From: Chloroflexota bacterium
GTDB taxonomy: Bacteria > Chloroflexota > Anaerolineae > Anaerolineales > Villigracilaceae
Direction: 5' to 3'
Assembly (NCBI GenBank): GCA_013388685.1
Contig: JACAET010000053.1
Coordinates: 1 to 64,000, forward strand
DNA length: 64,000 bases
Position numbers and translations under genes: made by a program. This document shows, in pieces, positions 17,071 to 24,939 of this stretch. How positions within the stretch are numbered: position 1 is the stretch's first letter; each line of letters begins with the position of its first letter. The notes under the pieces are model-generated. The model had not been told where the DNA came from, ran no database searches, and saw nothing but the letters and a program-made list of their open reading frames with translations.

Positions 17071-17098
17071 AAATCATCAATCAAAAATCGGAAATCGT
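17071..17098. repeat. Heptanucleotide tandem repeat before der
   Basis: Four units of the type AAATCNN (AAATCAT, CAATCAA, AAATCGG, AAATCGT) run up to two bases before the der ATG, replacing any Shine-Dalgarno sequence. Confidence 0.7.
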
Positions 17099-17100
17099 AA

Positions 17101-18468
17101 ATGACCAAACCCATCGTAGCCATCATTGGCAGACCCAACGTAGGAAAAAGCACACTGTTCAACCGGCTCGTCGGCGAACGCCTCGCCATTGTGGATGACA
17201 CGCCCGGCACCACGCGCGACCGTCTGTTCGGGGAATCGGAATGGAACGGACGCGCCTTTCACGTGGTGGATACCGGCGGCATTGACCCGACGCACGGCGG
17301 AAAGACCCCGCTCTCCATCGGCTCGGCAGATTTCATCGAGCAGATCAAGGCGCAGGCGCAGGCGGCCATTCAGGAGGCGGATGCCATCCTCTTCGTCGTG
17401 GATGGCGAAGCGGGGGTGACCGCGCCCGATCTCGAAGTGGCAGAACTCCTCCGCCGTTTCCAGAAAAAACTGACAGATGGTTCGTTCCATCCCCCCATCC
17501 TGGTTGTGGTCAACAAATGTGAATCAAAAGAACGGCGCGACAACGCATCTCAATTCTACGAACTGGGGCTGGGCGAGCCGATTCCCATCTCCGCCGTGCA
17601 CGGCACAGGGACCGGTGACCTGCTCGATGTGCTGGTCGCCGCCTTCCCGGCGGAGGAAGCGCAGGCGGAAGATGAGAGCGTCAAAATTGCCATCGTCGGC
17701 AAGCCGAATGCGGGCAAGTCCAGCCTGCTCAACAAACTGGTCGGCGAGGAACGCGCCATCGTCAGCCCCATCCCCGGCACGACGCGCGACGCGATTGACA
17801 CAAAGATCGAATTCAATGGCTTGCCCCTGACGCTGATTGACACGGCGGGTATTCGCCGGCGCGGCAAGATCGAGCCGGGCGTGGAACAGTTCAGCGTCCT
17901 GCGGTCGTTCAAAGCCATCGAGCGGGCGGACGTTGCCCTGCTGTTGATTGACGCGACGACGGGCATCACGTCGCAGGATGCGCATATCGCCGGGTTCATT
18001 CTCGACCAATGGAAGTCGTGCGTGGTGATCGTCAACAAATGGGACGCGGTCGAAAAAGATTCGTTCACAATGGAAGAATACACGCGCCGAATCCGCGCCG
18101 ACTTGAACTTCATGGACTATGTGCCGCTGCTGTTCATCTCTGCGAAGACCGGTCAGCGCGTGGACCAGGTGCTGCCGATGGCGCTGCGCGTGCAGGAGGA
18201 ACGACTGGCGCGGCTGACGACATCCAAGATCAACGAAGTCATCCACAAGGCGCAGGACGCGCATCCGCATCCGTCACATGCGGGACAGCAATTGAAGATG
18301 TTCTACGGCACACAGGTACGCAGCGACCCGCCGACGTTCATGATCTATGTCAACAACCCGAAGTTGATGCACTTTTCATATTTGCGGTATTTGGAGAACC
18401 AAATCCGTGCGGAGTATGGGTTTTTGGGGACACCGATTCGGATCGTGATTAAGGGGAGAAGGGAGTAG
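17101..18468 (+). CDS. der: Ribosome assembly GTPase Der (EngA)
   Basis: The 455 residues hold two GTPase domains in tandem followed by a KH-like C-terminal domain, the defining Der architecture. The first has GRPNVGKSTLFNRLVGE and DTGGIDP; the second has GKPNAGKSSLLNKLVGEE, DTAGIRRRGKIE and VNKWDAVEK. The C-terminus HFSYLRYLENQIRAEYGF is typical. Der is needed for 50S subunit maturation. There is no clear ribosome site; a heptamer array precedes the ATG. Confidence 0.97.
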   Translation: MTKPIVAIIGRPNVGKSTLFNRLVGERLAIVDDTPGTTRDRLFGESEWNGRAFHVVDTGGIDPTHGGKTPLSIGSADFIEQIKAQAQAAIQEADAILFVVDGEAGVTAPDLEVAELLRRFQKKLTDGSFHPPILVVVNKCESKERRDNASQFYELGLGEPIPISAVHGTGTGDLLDVLVAAFPAEEAQAEDESVKIAIVGKPNAGKSSLLNKLVGEERAIVSPIPGTTRDAIDTKIEFNGLPLTLIDTAGIRRRGKIEPGVEQFSVLRSFKAIERADVALLLIDATTGITSQDAHIAGFILDQWKSCVVIVNKWDAVEKDSFTMEEYTRRIRADLNFMDYVPLLFISAKTGQRVDQVLPMALRVQEERLARLTTSKINEVIHKAQDAHPHPSHAGQQLKMFYGTQVRSDPPTFMIYVNNPKLMHFSYLRYLENQIRAEYGFLGTPIRIVIKGRRE

Positions 18469-18474
18469 TTGCCA

Positions 18475-18621
18475 GTGACCAGCGAGACGGAATACCCGCT
18501 CATCCCGGCGCGTGATCTAGAATTTCTCTCCAAAGAAACACACGAAAAACTTCATAACGATGTGGAAGAGGTCAAACGAATGCTGGCGTTCCTCCTCAAA
18601 ACCATCCGCGCCAACTGCTGA
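18475..18621 (+). CDS. Small hypothetical protein downstream of der
   Basis: A 48-residue frame starts with GTG six bases after the der stop. It encodes TSETEYPLIPARDLEFLSK, then a helical, charged segment with HEKLHNDVEEVKRMLAFLLK, and ends in RANC. The composition looks protein-like (amphipathic helix, acid/base periodicity) rather than random. I do not recognise the family. It probably shares the der transcript. The stop codon lies in a short heptamer-like repeat (TGCTGAC, GGCTGAC). Confidence 0.5.
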   Translation: MTSETEYPLIPARDLEFLSKETHEKLHNDVEEVKRMLAFLLKTIRANC

Positions 18622-18643
18622 CGGCTGACTGCTCATAACAACT

Positions 18644-20287
18644 ATGGCTCAAAATAAAATCTACGACTACGTAATCATCGGTTCCGGCTTCGGGGGGGCT
18701 GTCTCTGCCATGCGGCTGACGGAAAAAGGCTACTCTGTTCTCGTCCTCGAAAAAGGCAAACGCTTCGAAGACGAGGATTTCGCCAAAACCAACTGGCAGT
18801 TCTGGAAATATCTCTGGATGCCCGCCCTGCGCGCACATGGCATTCTTCAAATCAGCCTGCTCAAAGGCGTGATGGTCTTGCATGGGGCGGGCGTGGGCGG
18901 CGGCAGCCTCGGCTACGCCAACGTCCTCGAAGTCCCCACCGAGGAAACCTTTGCCACCCCCGCCTGGAACCAGCCCATGAAATGGGGCGAAGTCCTGCGC
19001 CCGCATTATGAGACGGCAAAACGGATGCTCGGCGCGGCACGCAACCCCAACCTGTGGACTGCCGATCTCGTCCTCAAACAGATGGCGGAGGAACGCGGCA
19101 TGGGACATACCTTCCGCGCCACCGATGTCGGTTCATACTTCGGGGAGGCTGGAGTCACCGTCCCCGACCCGTACTTCGGCGGACAGGGACCCGCGCGGGC
19201 AGGATGCCGTCACTGCGGGGGGTGCATGGTGGGATGCCGCTACAACGCCAAGAACACCCTGCCAAAGAATTATCTCTACTTTGCCGAGAAGAATGGGGCA
19301 AAGGTCGTTGCTGAGGTTGAAGTCATTGATGTTCGACCACTGACGGCAGACGACGAACGGCAGGATGCAGTCGGCGGTCAACCGTCTGCGGTTGTGAAGG
19401 CAAGATTTGAAATTGCCTTCCGAGACTCTACCCGGCTCTTCAAGCGGGTGACAAAAATCCGCGCGAAAAATGTCATCTTCTCTGCCGGCGTGATGGGAAC
19501 GATGAAACTGCTGCTCACACTGCGCGACGTGAAGAAGTCGCTGCCCAACCTGTCGGGGAGACTCGGCACAATGGTCAGGACCAATTCCGAAGGTCTGTTG
19601 GGAAGCGTGGCGCGGAGGTCCGATGTCAACTATTCGGAGGGCGTCGCTATTTCTTCCATCTATAACCACGACGAACAAACACACATCGAGCCGGTACGCT
19701 ATCCCGACGGATCGTCGTTGATGCGCTTCCTTGCCGCGCCGCTCATCCCCAGAGATGTCAGTGTGCCGGTTCGCATTTTGAAATTTTTCTGGTGGGCGCT
19801 CACCCATCCGCTAGATTTTGCCAAGGCGCTCATCCTGCCGGGCTGGGCGCACAATGTGACCATCCTGCTCGTCATGCAGCACGCCGACAACCGCATGCGC
19901 TTTCGCATCGGGCGCAGTTTGTTCACATTCTTCCGCAAGGGCATGGTGGCAGAGGAAGAACCCGGCTATACCATCAACGCGCAGGTGGAAGGCTCGCACG
20001 AGATTACGCGCGAATTTGCCCGCCGCACGAACGGCATTCCGCTCGGCTCGATTGGCGAGAACCTGCTGGGGATGCCAACCACCGCGCACATCCTGGGCGG
20101 CGCGCCGATTGGAAAAAACGCCGACGAAGGCGTGGTGGACGAAAATTTCCAGATACACAATTACCCCGGCTTGTATATCATTGACGGCTCGATCATGCCC
20201 GCCAACCCCGGCGTCAACCCATCGCTGACTATTACGGCGCTGGCGGAATATGCAATGAGCAAGATTCCAGGAAACCCTGCTGGTTGA
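18644..20287 (+). CDS. GMC-type FAD oxidoreductase (cholesterol oxidase-like)
   Basis: The 547-residue protein starts with an FAD-binding fold, YDYVIIGSGFGGAVSAMRL. It continues with HGAGVGGGSLGYANVL, the GMC signature region, and a cysteine-rich stretch CRHCGGCMVGCRYNAKNTL that is typical of the bacterial cholesterol oxidase/glucose-methanol-choline subgroup. The C-terminus has IIDGSIMPANPGVNPSLTI, which closes the FAD site. It oxidises an alcohol group of an unknown, probably hydrophobic, substrate. The stop codon falls inside a dispersed repeat. Confidence 0.85.
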   Translation: MAQNKIYDYVIIGSGFGGAVSAMRLTEKGYSVLVLEKGKRFEDEDFAKTNWQFWKYLWMPALRAHGILQISLLKGVMVLHGAGVGGGSLGYANVLEVPTEETFATPAWNQPMKWGEVLRPHYETAKRMLGAARNPNLWTADLVLKQMAEERGMGHTFRATDVGSYFGEAGVTVPDPYFGGQGPARAGCRHCGGCMVGCRYNAKNTLPKNYLYFAEKNGAKVVAEVEVIDVRPLTADDERQDAVGGQPSAVVKARFEIAFRDSTRLFKRVTKIRAKNVIFSAGVMGTMKLLLTLRDVKKSLPNLSGRLGTMVRTNSEGLLGSVARRSDVNYSEGVAISSIYNHDEQTHIEPVRYPDGSSLMRFLAAPLIPRDVSVPVRILKFFWWALTHPLDFAKALILPGWAHNVTILLVMQHADNRMRFRIGRSLFTFFRKGMVAEEEPGYTINAQVEGSHEITREFARRTNGIPLGSIGENLLGMPTTAHILGGAPIGKNADEGVVDENFQIHNYPGLYIIDGSIMPANPGVNPSLTITALAEYAMSKIPGNPAG

Positions 20288-20323
20288 GTAACCTGAGGCG
20301 ATAGCCGAAGGCGTATCGAAACC
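20282..20323. repeat. Dispersed repeat (GGTTGAGTA ... TATCGAAACC type)
   Basis: The ends GGTTGAGTA and TATCGAAACC match copies at 58861-58907 and, inverted and shortened, 20600-20635. Confidence 0.6.
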
Positions 20324-20355
20324 AGCAATTAAGCAACGTAATCTCTGTTGGCAAT

Positions 20356-20455
20356 ATAATCAGTAGATCACGAAAACTTGGCGTAATTTGCGCTCTCTAG
20401 CGCAAATGTGGCGGTAGAGACCGCCTAATACACGCTTTCGTGAAGTACTGATAAT
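20356..20455. mobile_element. MITE-like element, copy 2 (about 100 bp)
   Basis: The terminal inverted repeats ATAATCAGTAGATCACGAAA and, reversed, ATTATCAGTACTTCACGAAA match at 17 of 20 positions. Two internal hairpins (GCGC-TCTCTA-GCGC and GGCGGT-AGAG-ACCGCC) are present. It is inverted relative to copy 1 at 16953. Confidence 0.8.
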
Positions 20456-20488
20456 TCTTGACTCCGCTGCAAAAACCCTGAAGTTTCA

Positions 20489-20558
20489 CCACGAAGACAC
20501 GGAGTCACAGAGTTTCCCTTCTTGTTTATGCTCGTGTCTCCGTGTCTCTGTGGTTCGA
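20489..20558. repeat. Palindromic repeat of the ACCACAGAGACAC type
   Basis: Inverted arms CACCACGAAGACACGG and CCGTGTCTCTGTGG surround a short loop. Further copies lie at 23164-23215 and 58953-59023, and a degenerate stretch lies near 20640-20668 just before kynU. Confidence 0.75.
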
Positions 20559-20599
20559 TTTTCACCTGTTTGCAGTAGACTCATTCTTGTAATTGGCGC

Positions 20600-20635
20600 T
20601 TTCGATACGAGCGGGACAAGCACCCACGCTACTCC
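20600..20635. repeat. Dispersed repeat (TATCGAAACC type), inverted copy
   Basis: TTTCGATACGAGCG ... CGCTACTC is the reverse complement of the ends seen at 20282 and 58861. Confidence 0.5.
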
Positions 20636-20679
20636 TAAATCCTTCGTGCTCTTCGTGTCCTTCGTGGTAAAAAAGGATT

Positions 20680-22005
20680 ATGACCGACTTCTCCCCCTCC
20701 CGCGCCCACGCCCTCGAACTCGACGCGCAAGACCCCCTCGCCTCCTTCCGTGACCAATTCATCATCGCTGACCCCGACCTCCTCTACCTCGACGGCAACT
20801 CACTCGGACGCCTGCCCAAAGCCGCCGCCGAGCGCGCCCGTCAAATCGTGGAAAGTGAATGGGGCGCAGACCTCATCCGCGGCTGGAACAAAGGCTGGTG
20901 GGACGCGCCGCGCCGCGTCGGCGACAAAATCGGTCAACTCATCGGCGCCGCAGCCGGACAGGTCATCGTCTGCGACACCGTCTCCGTCAACTTGTACAAA
21001 CTCATCATGGCGGCGCTCCGCATCCAGTCTGGAAAGAAGCGCATCGTCACCGACGAGTTCAACTTTCCCTCCGATCTTTATATTTTACAGGGCGCTGTGC
21101 AGACCTTGACGCCCTCACCCCCATCCCCTCTCCCAAATTTGGGAGAGGGGCGCAGGGGTGAGGGTCAATACGAAATCCTCCGCATCGGCTCACTCGACGA
21201 CGGCATCACCCCAAACCTCGCCGCGCTCGAAACCGCCATCAACGAAGACACCGCCCTCGTCACCCTGTCACACGTCCTCTTCAAAAGCGGCTACCTCTAC
21301 AACATGCGCCGCATCACCGACCTTGCCCACCGCAAAGGCGTGCTCGTCCTGTGGGACCTCAGCCACTCCGTCGGCGCGCTGCCCATTGCCCTCGACGACT
21401 GGGACGCCGACCTCGCCATTGGCTGCACCTACAAATACCTCAACGGCGGACCCGGCGCGCCCGCCTTCCTCTACGTCAACAAACAACTGCAAGAAAAACT
21501 CACCTCCCCAATTTGGGGCTGGTGGGGGCAAAACAACCCCTTCGACTTCGACCTCGATTACGAACCCGCGCCCGGCGTGAACCGCTTCCTGGCTGGCACA
21601 CAGCCCATGCTCTCCCTCCTCACCATGGAAGCCGCCCTCGAACCGACACTCAAGGCCGGTATGGACGCCATCCGCGCCAAATCCATCCTGATGACAGACT
21701 ACGCCTCTTTCCTGACCGAAACCTGGCTCGCCCCATTCGGCTTTTCCCTCGGCTCCCCGCCTGACCCTGCCATGCGCGGCTCGCACATCTCCATCCGCCA
21801 CCCCGAAGGCTACCGCATCGCCCGCGCCCTCATCGAAGAAATGAATGTCATCCCCGACTTCCGCGCCCCCGACAACCTGCGTCTCGGCTTCGCGCCGCTT
21901 TACACCTCCTTCACCGAAGTCTGGGAAGGCTTCAACCGCATCAAACGCGTCATGGAAGAGAAACGATACGAGAAATACCCCCGCCAAAAATTGGCAGTGA
22001 CCTGA
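20680..22005 (+). CDS. kynU: Kynureninase with an in-frame repeat insertion
   Basis: The 441-residue protein matches PLP-dependent kynureninase, which cleaves kynurenine to anthranilate and alanine. It shows YLDGNSLGRLPK near the start, then RIVTDEFNFPSDLYIL, WDLSHSVGALPI with the PLP-contacting Asp, and the Schiff-base lysine in CTYKYLNGGPG. Residues 143-163 (TPSPPSPLPNLGEGRRGEG and neighbours) are encoded by a 63-bp palindromic repeat and have no place in the family alignment. They fall between LYILQGAVQ and YEILRIG, probably in a surface loop. A terminator follows. No other kynurenine-pathway gene is adjacent. Confidence 0.9.
   Translation: MTDFSPSRAHALELDAQDPLASFRDQFIIADPDLLYLDGNSLGRLPKAAAERARQIVESEWGADLIRGWNKGWWDAPRRVGDKIGQLIGAAAGQVIVCDTVSVNLYKLIMAALRIQSGKKRIVTDEFNFPSDLYILQGAVQTLTPSPPSPLPNLGEGRRGEGQYEILRIGSLDDGITPNLAALETAINEDTALVTLSHVLFKSGYLYNMRRITDLAHRKGVLVLWDLSHSVGALPIALDDWDADLAIGCTYKYLNGGPGAPAFLYVNKQLQEKLTSPIWGWWGQNNPFDFDLDYEPAPGVNRFLAGTQPMLSLLTMEAALEPTLKAGMDAIRAKSILMTDYASFLTETWLAPFGFSLGSPPDPAMRGSHISIRHPEGYRIARALIEEMNVIPDFRAPDNLRLGFAPLYTSFTEVWEGFNRIKRVMEEKRYEKYPRQKLAVT
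21106..21168. repeat. 63-bp palindromic repeat inside kynU
   Basis: Outer arms TTGACGCCCTCACCCC / GGGGTGAGGGTCAA and inner arms CCCCTCTCCC / GGGAGAGGGG surround AAATTT. The length is a multiple of three and keeps the frame open. Confidence 0.9.
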
Positions 22006-22011
22006 AACAAA

Positions 22012-22047
22012 CGAGCCGGAGACTTTGCATCTCCGGCTCGTTTCGAT
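22012..22047 (+). terminator. kynU terminator
   Basis: AAACGAGCCGGAGA and TCTCCGGCTCGTTT form a 14-bp perfect hairpin directly after the stop. Confidence 0.85.
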
Positions 22048-22169
22048 ATTGGCTTCTCTATTTCCTCGCCGGCACAGACGAGGCGATGAAAAAGCCCAAG
22101 AGGTCAACCAACCCGTCGAAGCGGCGCCATGGACGGGAGCCCGCATCGGGAGTTCGAGCGGCTTTTTTG

Positions 22170-23045
22170 TTATTTCCACTGCTCCGCATACCAGCGGATG
22201 TATTCATCCACGTGAACGCGCCAGTACTCTTCGGTGTGCGCGCCGTTATAGAGATGCCATTCGTAGGCGAAGTCGTTTTCGTTCAAGGTTGCCTCGACAA
22301 GACGCGCCATTTTCAATTCCTGATCGCGGTTGCCGATATCCAGGAAGACGCTCGGTTGGGATTTCTGCGGAATGCCTGCGATCCATTTCTCGACGTTCGA
22401 TCCGTCGCCCTGTAGGATTGCCGGCGAGTGCAAACCGATCACGCCGAACAAGTCCCAGCGTGTGAATCCCAACCGGAACGCCCAGCCTGCCCCGCGCGAC
22501 AAGCCTCCAATGGCGCGGCGGTCCCTTTCGGGAATTGTGCGATAGGTTGCGTCAATGTACGGGATAATATCTTCCACCAGCCGCTGTCCGAAGCCCGAGC
22601 CGAACGGGATGTTCCAGTAGCGGTCATCCGGAAAGACGACGATGAACGCTTCGATTTCACCTGCGGAAATGAGACGGTCGAGCGTGTCTACCGCGCCGAG
22701 GCGGATCCACTGATCGGCGGTGTAGGTCTGTCCGTGAAGAAGATAGAGCGCGGGGTAACGCGTCTGTAAGTCTTCATCGTAACAGGGGGGCAGGTAGACG
22801 TAGAACTCCTGCGGCTTCACCGCATCGAACCTGCCGGTTTCCACGCGACCGGGATGATCGAGACAGGAGACCGGGGTGGCGGCGGGCGTGGAGGCAGGCG
22901 GTGCGGCCGTCAGGGTGGGCGCGGCAGTGGAGGCGAGAAACGGTGTCGGCGTGGGAGATGCAGGCTGAGGCGGCGAACAGGCAAAAAGTCCCGCGAGAAG
23001 CGGGAACAGCAAGGTCATCTTTAATATTGCTTGACGGGTGTTCAT
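22170..23045 (-). CDS. Lipoprotein esterase (alpha/beta hydrolase, putative esterase family)
   Basis: The mature start at 23045 gives 291 residues with a lipoprotein signal: TLLFPLLAGLFAC, where the cysteine would be lipidated, followed by a proline/threonine-rich linker. The hydrolase domain has FYVYLPPCYDED, YLLHGQTYT and the nucleophile elbow GGLSRGAGWA, with a late Asp and His (NRDQE; NGAHTEEYW). It belongs to the esterase D / feruloyl-esterase-like group and acts outside the membrane. The frame can be extended upstream into the tRNA gene, but the signal peptide and a -10 box 7 nt upstream fix the start. Confidence 0.85.
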   Translation of the reverse strand: MNTRQAILKMTLLFPLLAGLFACSPPQPASPTPTPFLASTAAPTLTAAPPASTPAATPVSCLDHPGRVETGRFDAVKPQEFYVYLPPCYDEDLQTRYPALYLLHGQTYTADQWIRLGAVDTLDRLISAGEIEAFIVVFPDDRYWNIPFGSGFGQRLVEDIIPYIDATYRTIPERDRRAIGGLSRGAGWAFRLGFTRWDLFGVIGLHSPAILQGDGSNVEKWIAGIPQKSQPSVFLDIGNRDQELKMARLVEATLNENDFAYEWHLYNGAHTEEYWRVHVDEYIRWYAEQWK

Positions 23046-23060
23046 CCCACGCATTATACT
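23031..23060 (+). promoter_or_regulatory. Overlapping divergent promoters (tRNA-Pro on plus, esterase on minus)
   Basis: On plus, TTGACG (23031-23036), 18 bases, TATACT (23055-23060) should drive the tRNA. On minus, TATAAT occupies 23058-23053, 7 nt before the esterase ATG. The two -10 boxes share four base pairs. Confidence 0.65.
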
Positions 23061-23079
23061 CACACACCGCGAGGGGTAT

Positions 23080-23154
23080 CGGGGCGTAGCGCAGTCCGGC
23101 GAGCGCGCTTGCTTTGGGAGCAAGAGGTCCCGGGTTCAAATCCCGGCGCCCCGA
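23080..23154 (+). tRNA. tRNA-Pro (anticodon TGG)
   Basis: The acceptor stem pairs CGGGGCG with CGCCCCG and is followed by discriminator A. The anticodon arm is CTTGC-TTTGGGA-GCAAG, so the anticodon is TGG. The T arm has GGTTCAAATCC. CCA is not encoded. Confidence 0.97.
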
Positions 23155-23163
23155 CAGCCAGCC

Positions 23164-23215
23164 GCCGACCACAGAGACACAGGGAACACGGAGAGTGTTT
23201 TTGTGTCTCTGTTGT
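23164..23215. repeat. Palindromic repeat of the ACCACAGAGACAC type
   Basis: ACCACAGAGACACAGGG and the inverted arm TGTGTCTCTGTTGT lie just downstream of the tRNA and could act as its terminator. Confidence 0.65.
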
Positions 23216-23249
23216 TTAATGCTAAAATTCACAGGGAGACCCATTCAGT

Positions 23250-23552
23250 ATGGCAAAGCAATACGATGGAATCATAGAAGCCGTCCGTTATAAGAACGGA
23301 CAGATCGTCGTCGTGCGCGCGTACGAAAGGCGCGGCGCGTCGTTTTCGGACCGCGTGCTGATCGAGCGGAAGGAATTGCTGGAACGCCTGAAAAACGGGA
23401 TGCGGTTCCTGACGGGCAAACGCAGGGAGTTTCTGGCGGGAACATTCGAAGAAGGCAAACCGGTGAAACTGATCCACCGCGCCGGCAAAGATTTCATCTC
23501 CACCCGCGAAGATGCCGACCGCGACGAATTGGAACAGGTTCCTGTTTTCTAG
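23250..23552 (+). CDS. Conserved-looking hypothetical protein, 100 aa
   Basis: It begins MAKQYDGIIEAVRYKNGQIV and continues with VRAYERRGASFSDRVLIERK and FLTGKRREFLAGTFEEGKPV. It has strong beta-strand character, no membrane segment and a Shine-Dalgarno-like GGGAG about 11 bases upstream. I do not recognise the family. The adjacent glycosyltransferase and RNase HII suggest a small housekeeping operon, since the next start lies only 21 bases after the stop. Confidence 0.7.
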   Translation: MAKQYDGIIEAVRYKNGQIVVVRAYERRGASFSDRVLIERKELLERLKNGMRFLTGKRREFLAGTFEEGKPVKLIHRAGKDFISTREDADRDELEQVPVF

Positions 23553-23573
23553 CCTTGCCTTTTCACCACTACC

Positions 23574-24305
23574 TTGTCCACTTACCTTTCCATCATCATT
23601 CCTGCCCATAACGAAGAGCGCCGCCTGCCGGGGACGCTCGAACAGGTTCTTCAATTTCTGGATGCGCAATCCTTTACGTCGGAGATCGTCGTCGTCGAGA
23701 ACGGCAGCAGCGATCGGACGCTGAAGGTGGCGCAGGAGTTTGCAAACAGGCACAAGCGCATCCGCGTCATCCAAAGCGAACGCGGCAAGGGCGCGGCAGT
23801 CAAACGAGGTATGCTGGCGGCGCGGGGCGAATACCGCTTCATGTGCGACGCCGACCTTTCGATGCCTGTGGCGGAGATCGCAAAATTCATCCCCCCGGCT
23901 CTCCCGAAGATAGAAATTGCCATCGCCTCGCGGGAGGCAAAAGGGGCGGTGCGCTACAACGAACCCGCCTACCGTCATCTGGGCGGGCGCGGCATCAACT
24001 TTCTCATTCAGGCGCTCATCCTTCCGGGATTGAACGACACTCAATGCGGATTCAAATGTTTTCACGCCAACGCCGCCGAAGACATCTTCAATCTGCAAAC
24101 GCTCCACGGCTGGTCGTTCGACATCGAAATTCTCTACCTTGCGCGTCGGCGCGGCTATGCCATCGAGGAGATACCCATCCACTGGTATCACCATCCCGAC
24201 ACCAAAGTCAGCGCGTTGCGCGATGCCGTGCAGATGATCAAGGATATCTTCCGCATTCGCCTCAACGCACGGCGCGGACTCTACGATGACACGCGTACAC
24301 CCTGA
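23574..24305 (+). CDS. GT2 family glycosyltransferase (dolichyl-phosphate glucosyltransferase-like)
   Basis: The 243-residue protein has TTG as start. The GT-A fold shows LSIIIPAHNEERRLP, VVVENGSSDRT, then the metal-binding DADLSMP. RGKGAAVKRGMLAARGEY and NDTQCGFKCF are hallmarks of the DPM1/ALG5-like subgroup, which transfers a sugar from a nucleotide sugar to a polyprenyl phosphate. No C-terminal membrane helices are present. It overlaps the RNase HII start by 20 bases. Confidence 0.88.
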   Translation: MSTYLSIIIPAHNEERRLPGTLEQVLQFLDAQSFTSEIVVVENGSSDRTLKVAQEFANRHKRIRVIQSERGKGAAVKRGMLAARGEYRFMCDADLSMPVAEIAKFIPPALPKIEIAIASREAKGAVRYNEPAYRHLGGRGINFLIQALILPGLNDTQCGFKCFHANAAEDIFNLQTLHGWSFDIEILYLARRRGYAIEEIPIHWYHHPDTKVSALRDAVQMIKDIFRIRLNARRGLYDDTRTP

Positions 24306-24924
24306 TACACGTTTCGAAACGGAACTCTGGCAGGCGGGGATGAAAACCATCGCCGGATTGGACGAAGCCGGGCGCGGCGCGCTCGCGGGACCGGTCGCCG
24401 TGGGAGCGGTCATCCTGCCCGACGACCAGGCGCTTCTTTCCTCGACCTTGAGCGGGGCGCGCGACTCCAAACAGATGACTCCACCTCAGCGTGAGCGGCT
24501 TGCCATTCGGATCAAGGAGGTTGCCCTTGCATGGGCAGTCGGATTCGCCGCCCCGCCGGAGATCGACGCGCAAGGCATTGTGCGTGCCACCCGGCTGGCT
24601 GCCCTGCGCGCCTTGCATCAGTTCACGATCCGCCCCCACTATCTCCTGACCGACTTCCGCCTCGAACTTCCGCAACTCGATATTCCCCAGCGTTCCATCC
24701 TCCGCGGCGACGCGCATTGCCTGAGCATTGCCTGTGCCTCCATCCTTGCCAAAACGGAACGCGACACGCTGTTACGCGAACTGGATTGGCAATATCCCGG
24801 TTATGGCTTGGCACAGCACAAGGGATACGGCACCCAGGCTCACCGCTCCGCCTTGAAGCGGCTGGGATGGTCTCCCATTCACCGAAAATCCTTCAAAATA
24901 AAACAGGTCGCGCCTCAGACGTGA
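24286..24924 (+). CDS. rnhB: Ribonuclease HII
   Basis: The 212-residue protein has the RNase HII motifs IAGLDEAGRGALAGPVAV (catalytic D-E), LSGARDSKQM, LLTDF (third acid), and RGDAHCLSIACASILAK with the fourth acidic position. The end PGYGLAQHKGYGTQAHRSAL is also typical. It removes ribonucleotides from DNA-RNA hybrids. The ATG lies inside the end of the glycosyltransferase gene; a later ATG at residue 19 would lose only a short lead. Confidence 0.95.
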   Translation: MTRVHPDTRFETELWQAGMKTIAGLDEAGRGALAGPVAVGAVILPDDQALLSSTLSGARDSKQMTPPQRERLAIRIKEVALAWAVGFAAPPEIDAQGIVRATRLAALRALHQFTIRPHYLLTDFRLELPQLDIPQRSILRGDAHCLSIACASILAKTERDTLLRELDWQYPGYGLAQHKGYGTQAHRSALKRLGWSPIHRKSFKIKQVAPQT

Positions 24925-24939
24925 CTTGTCCGTTCTCGG

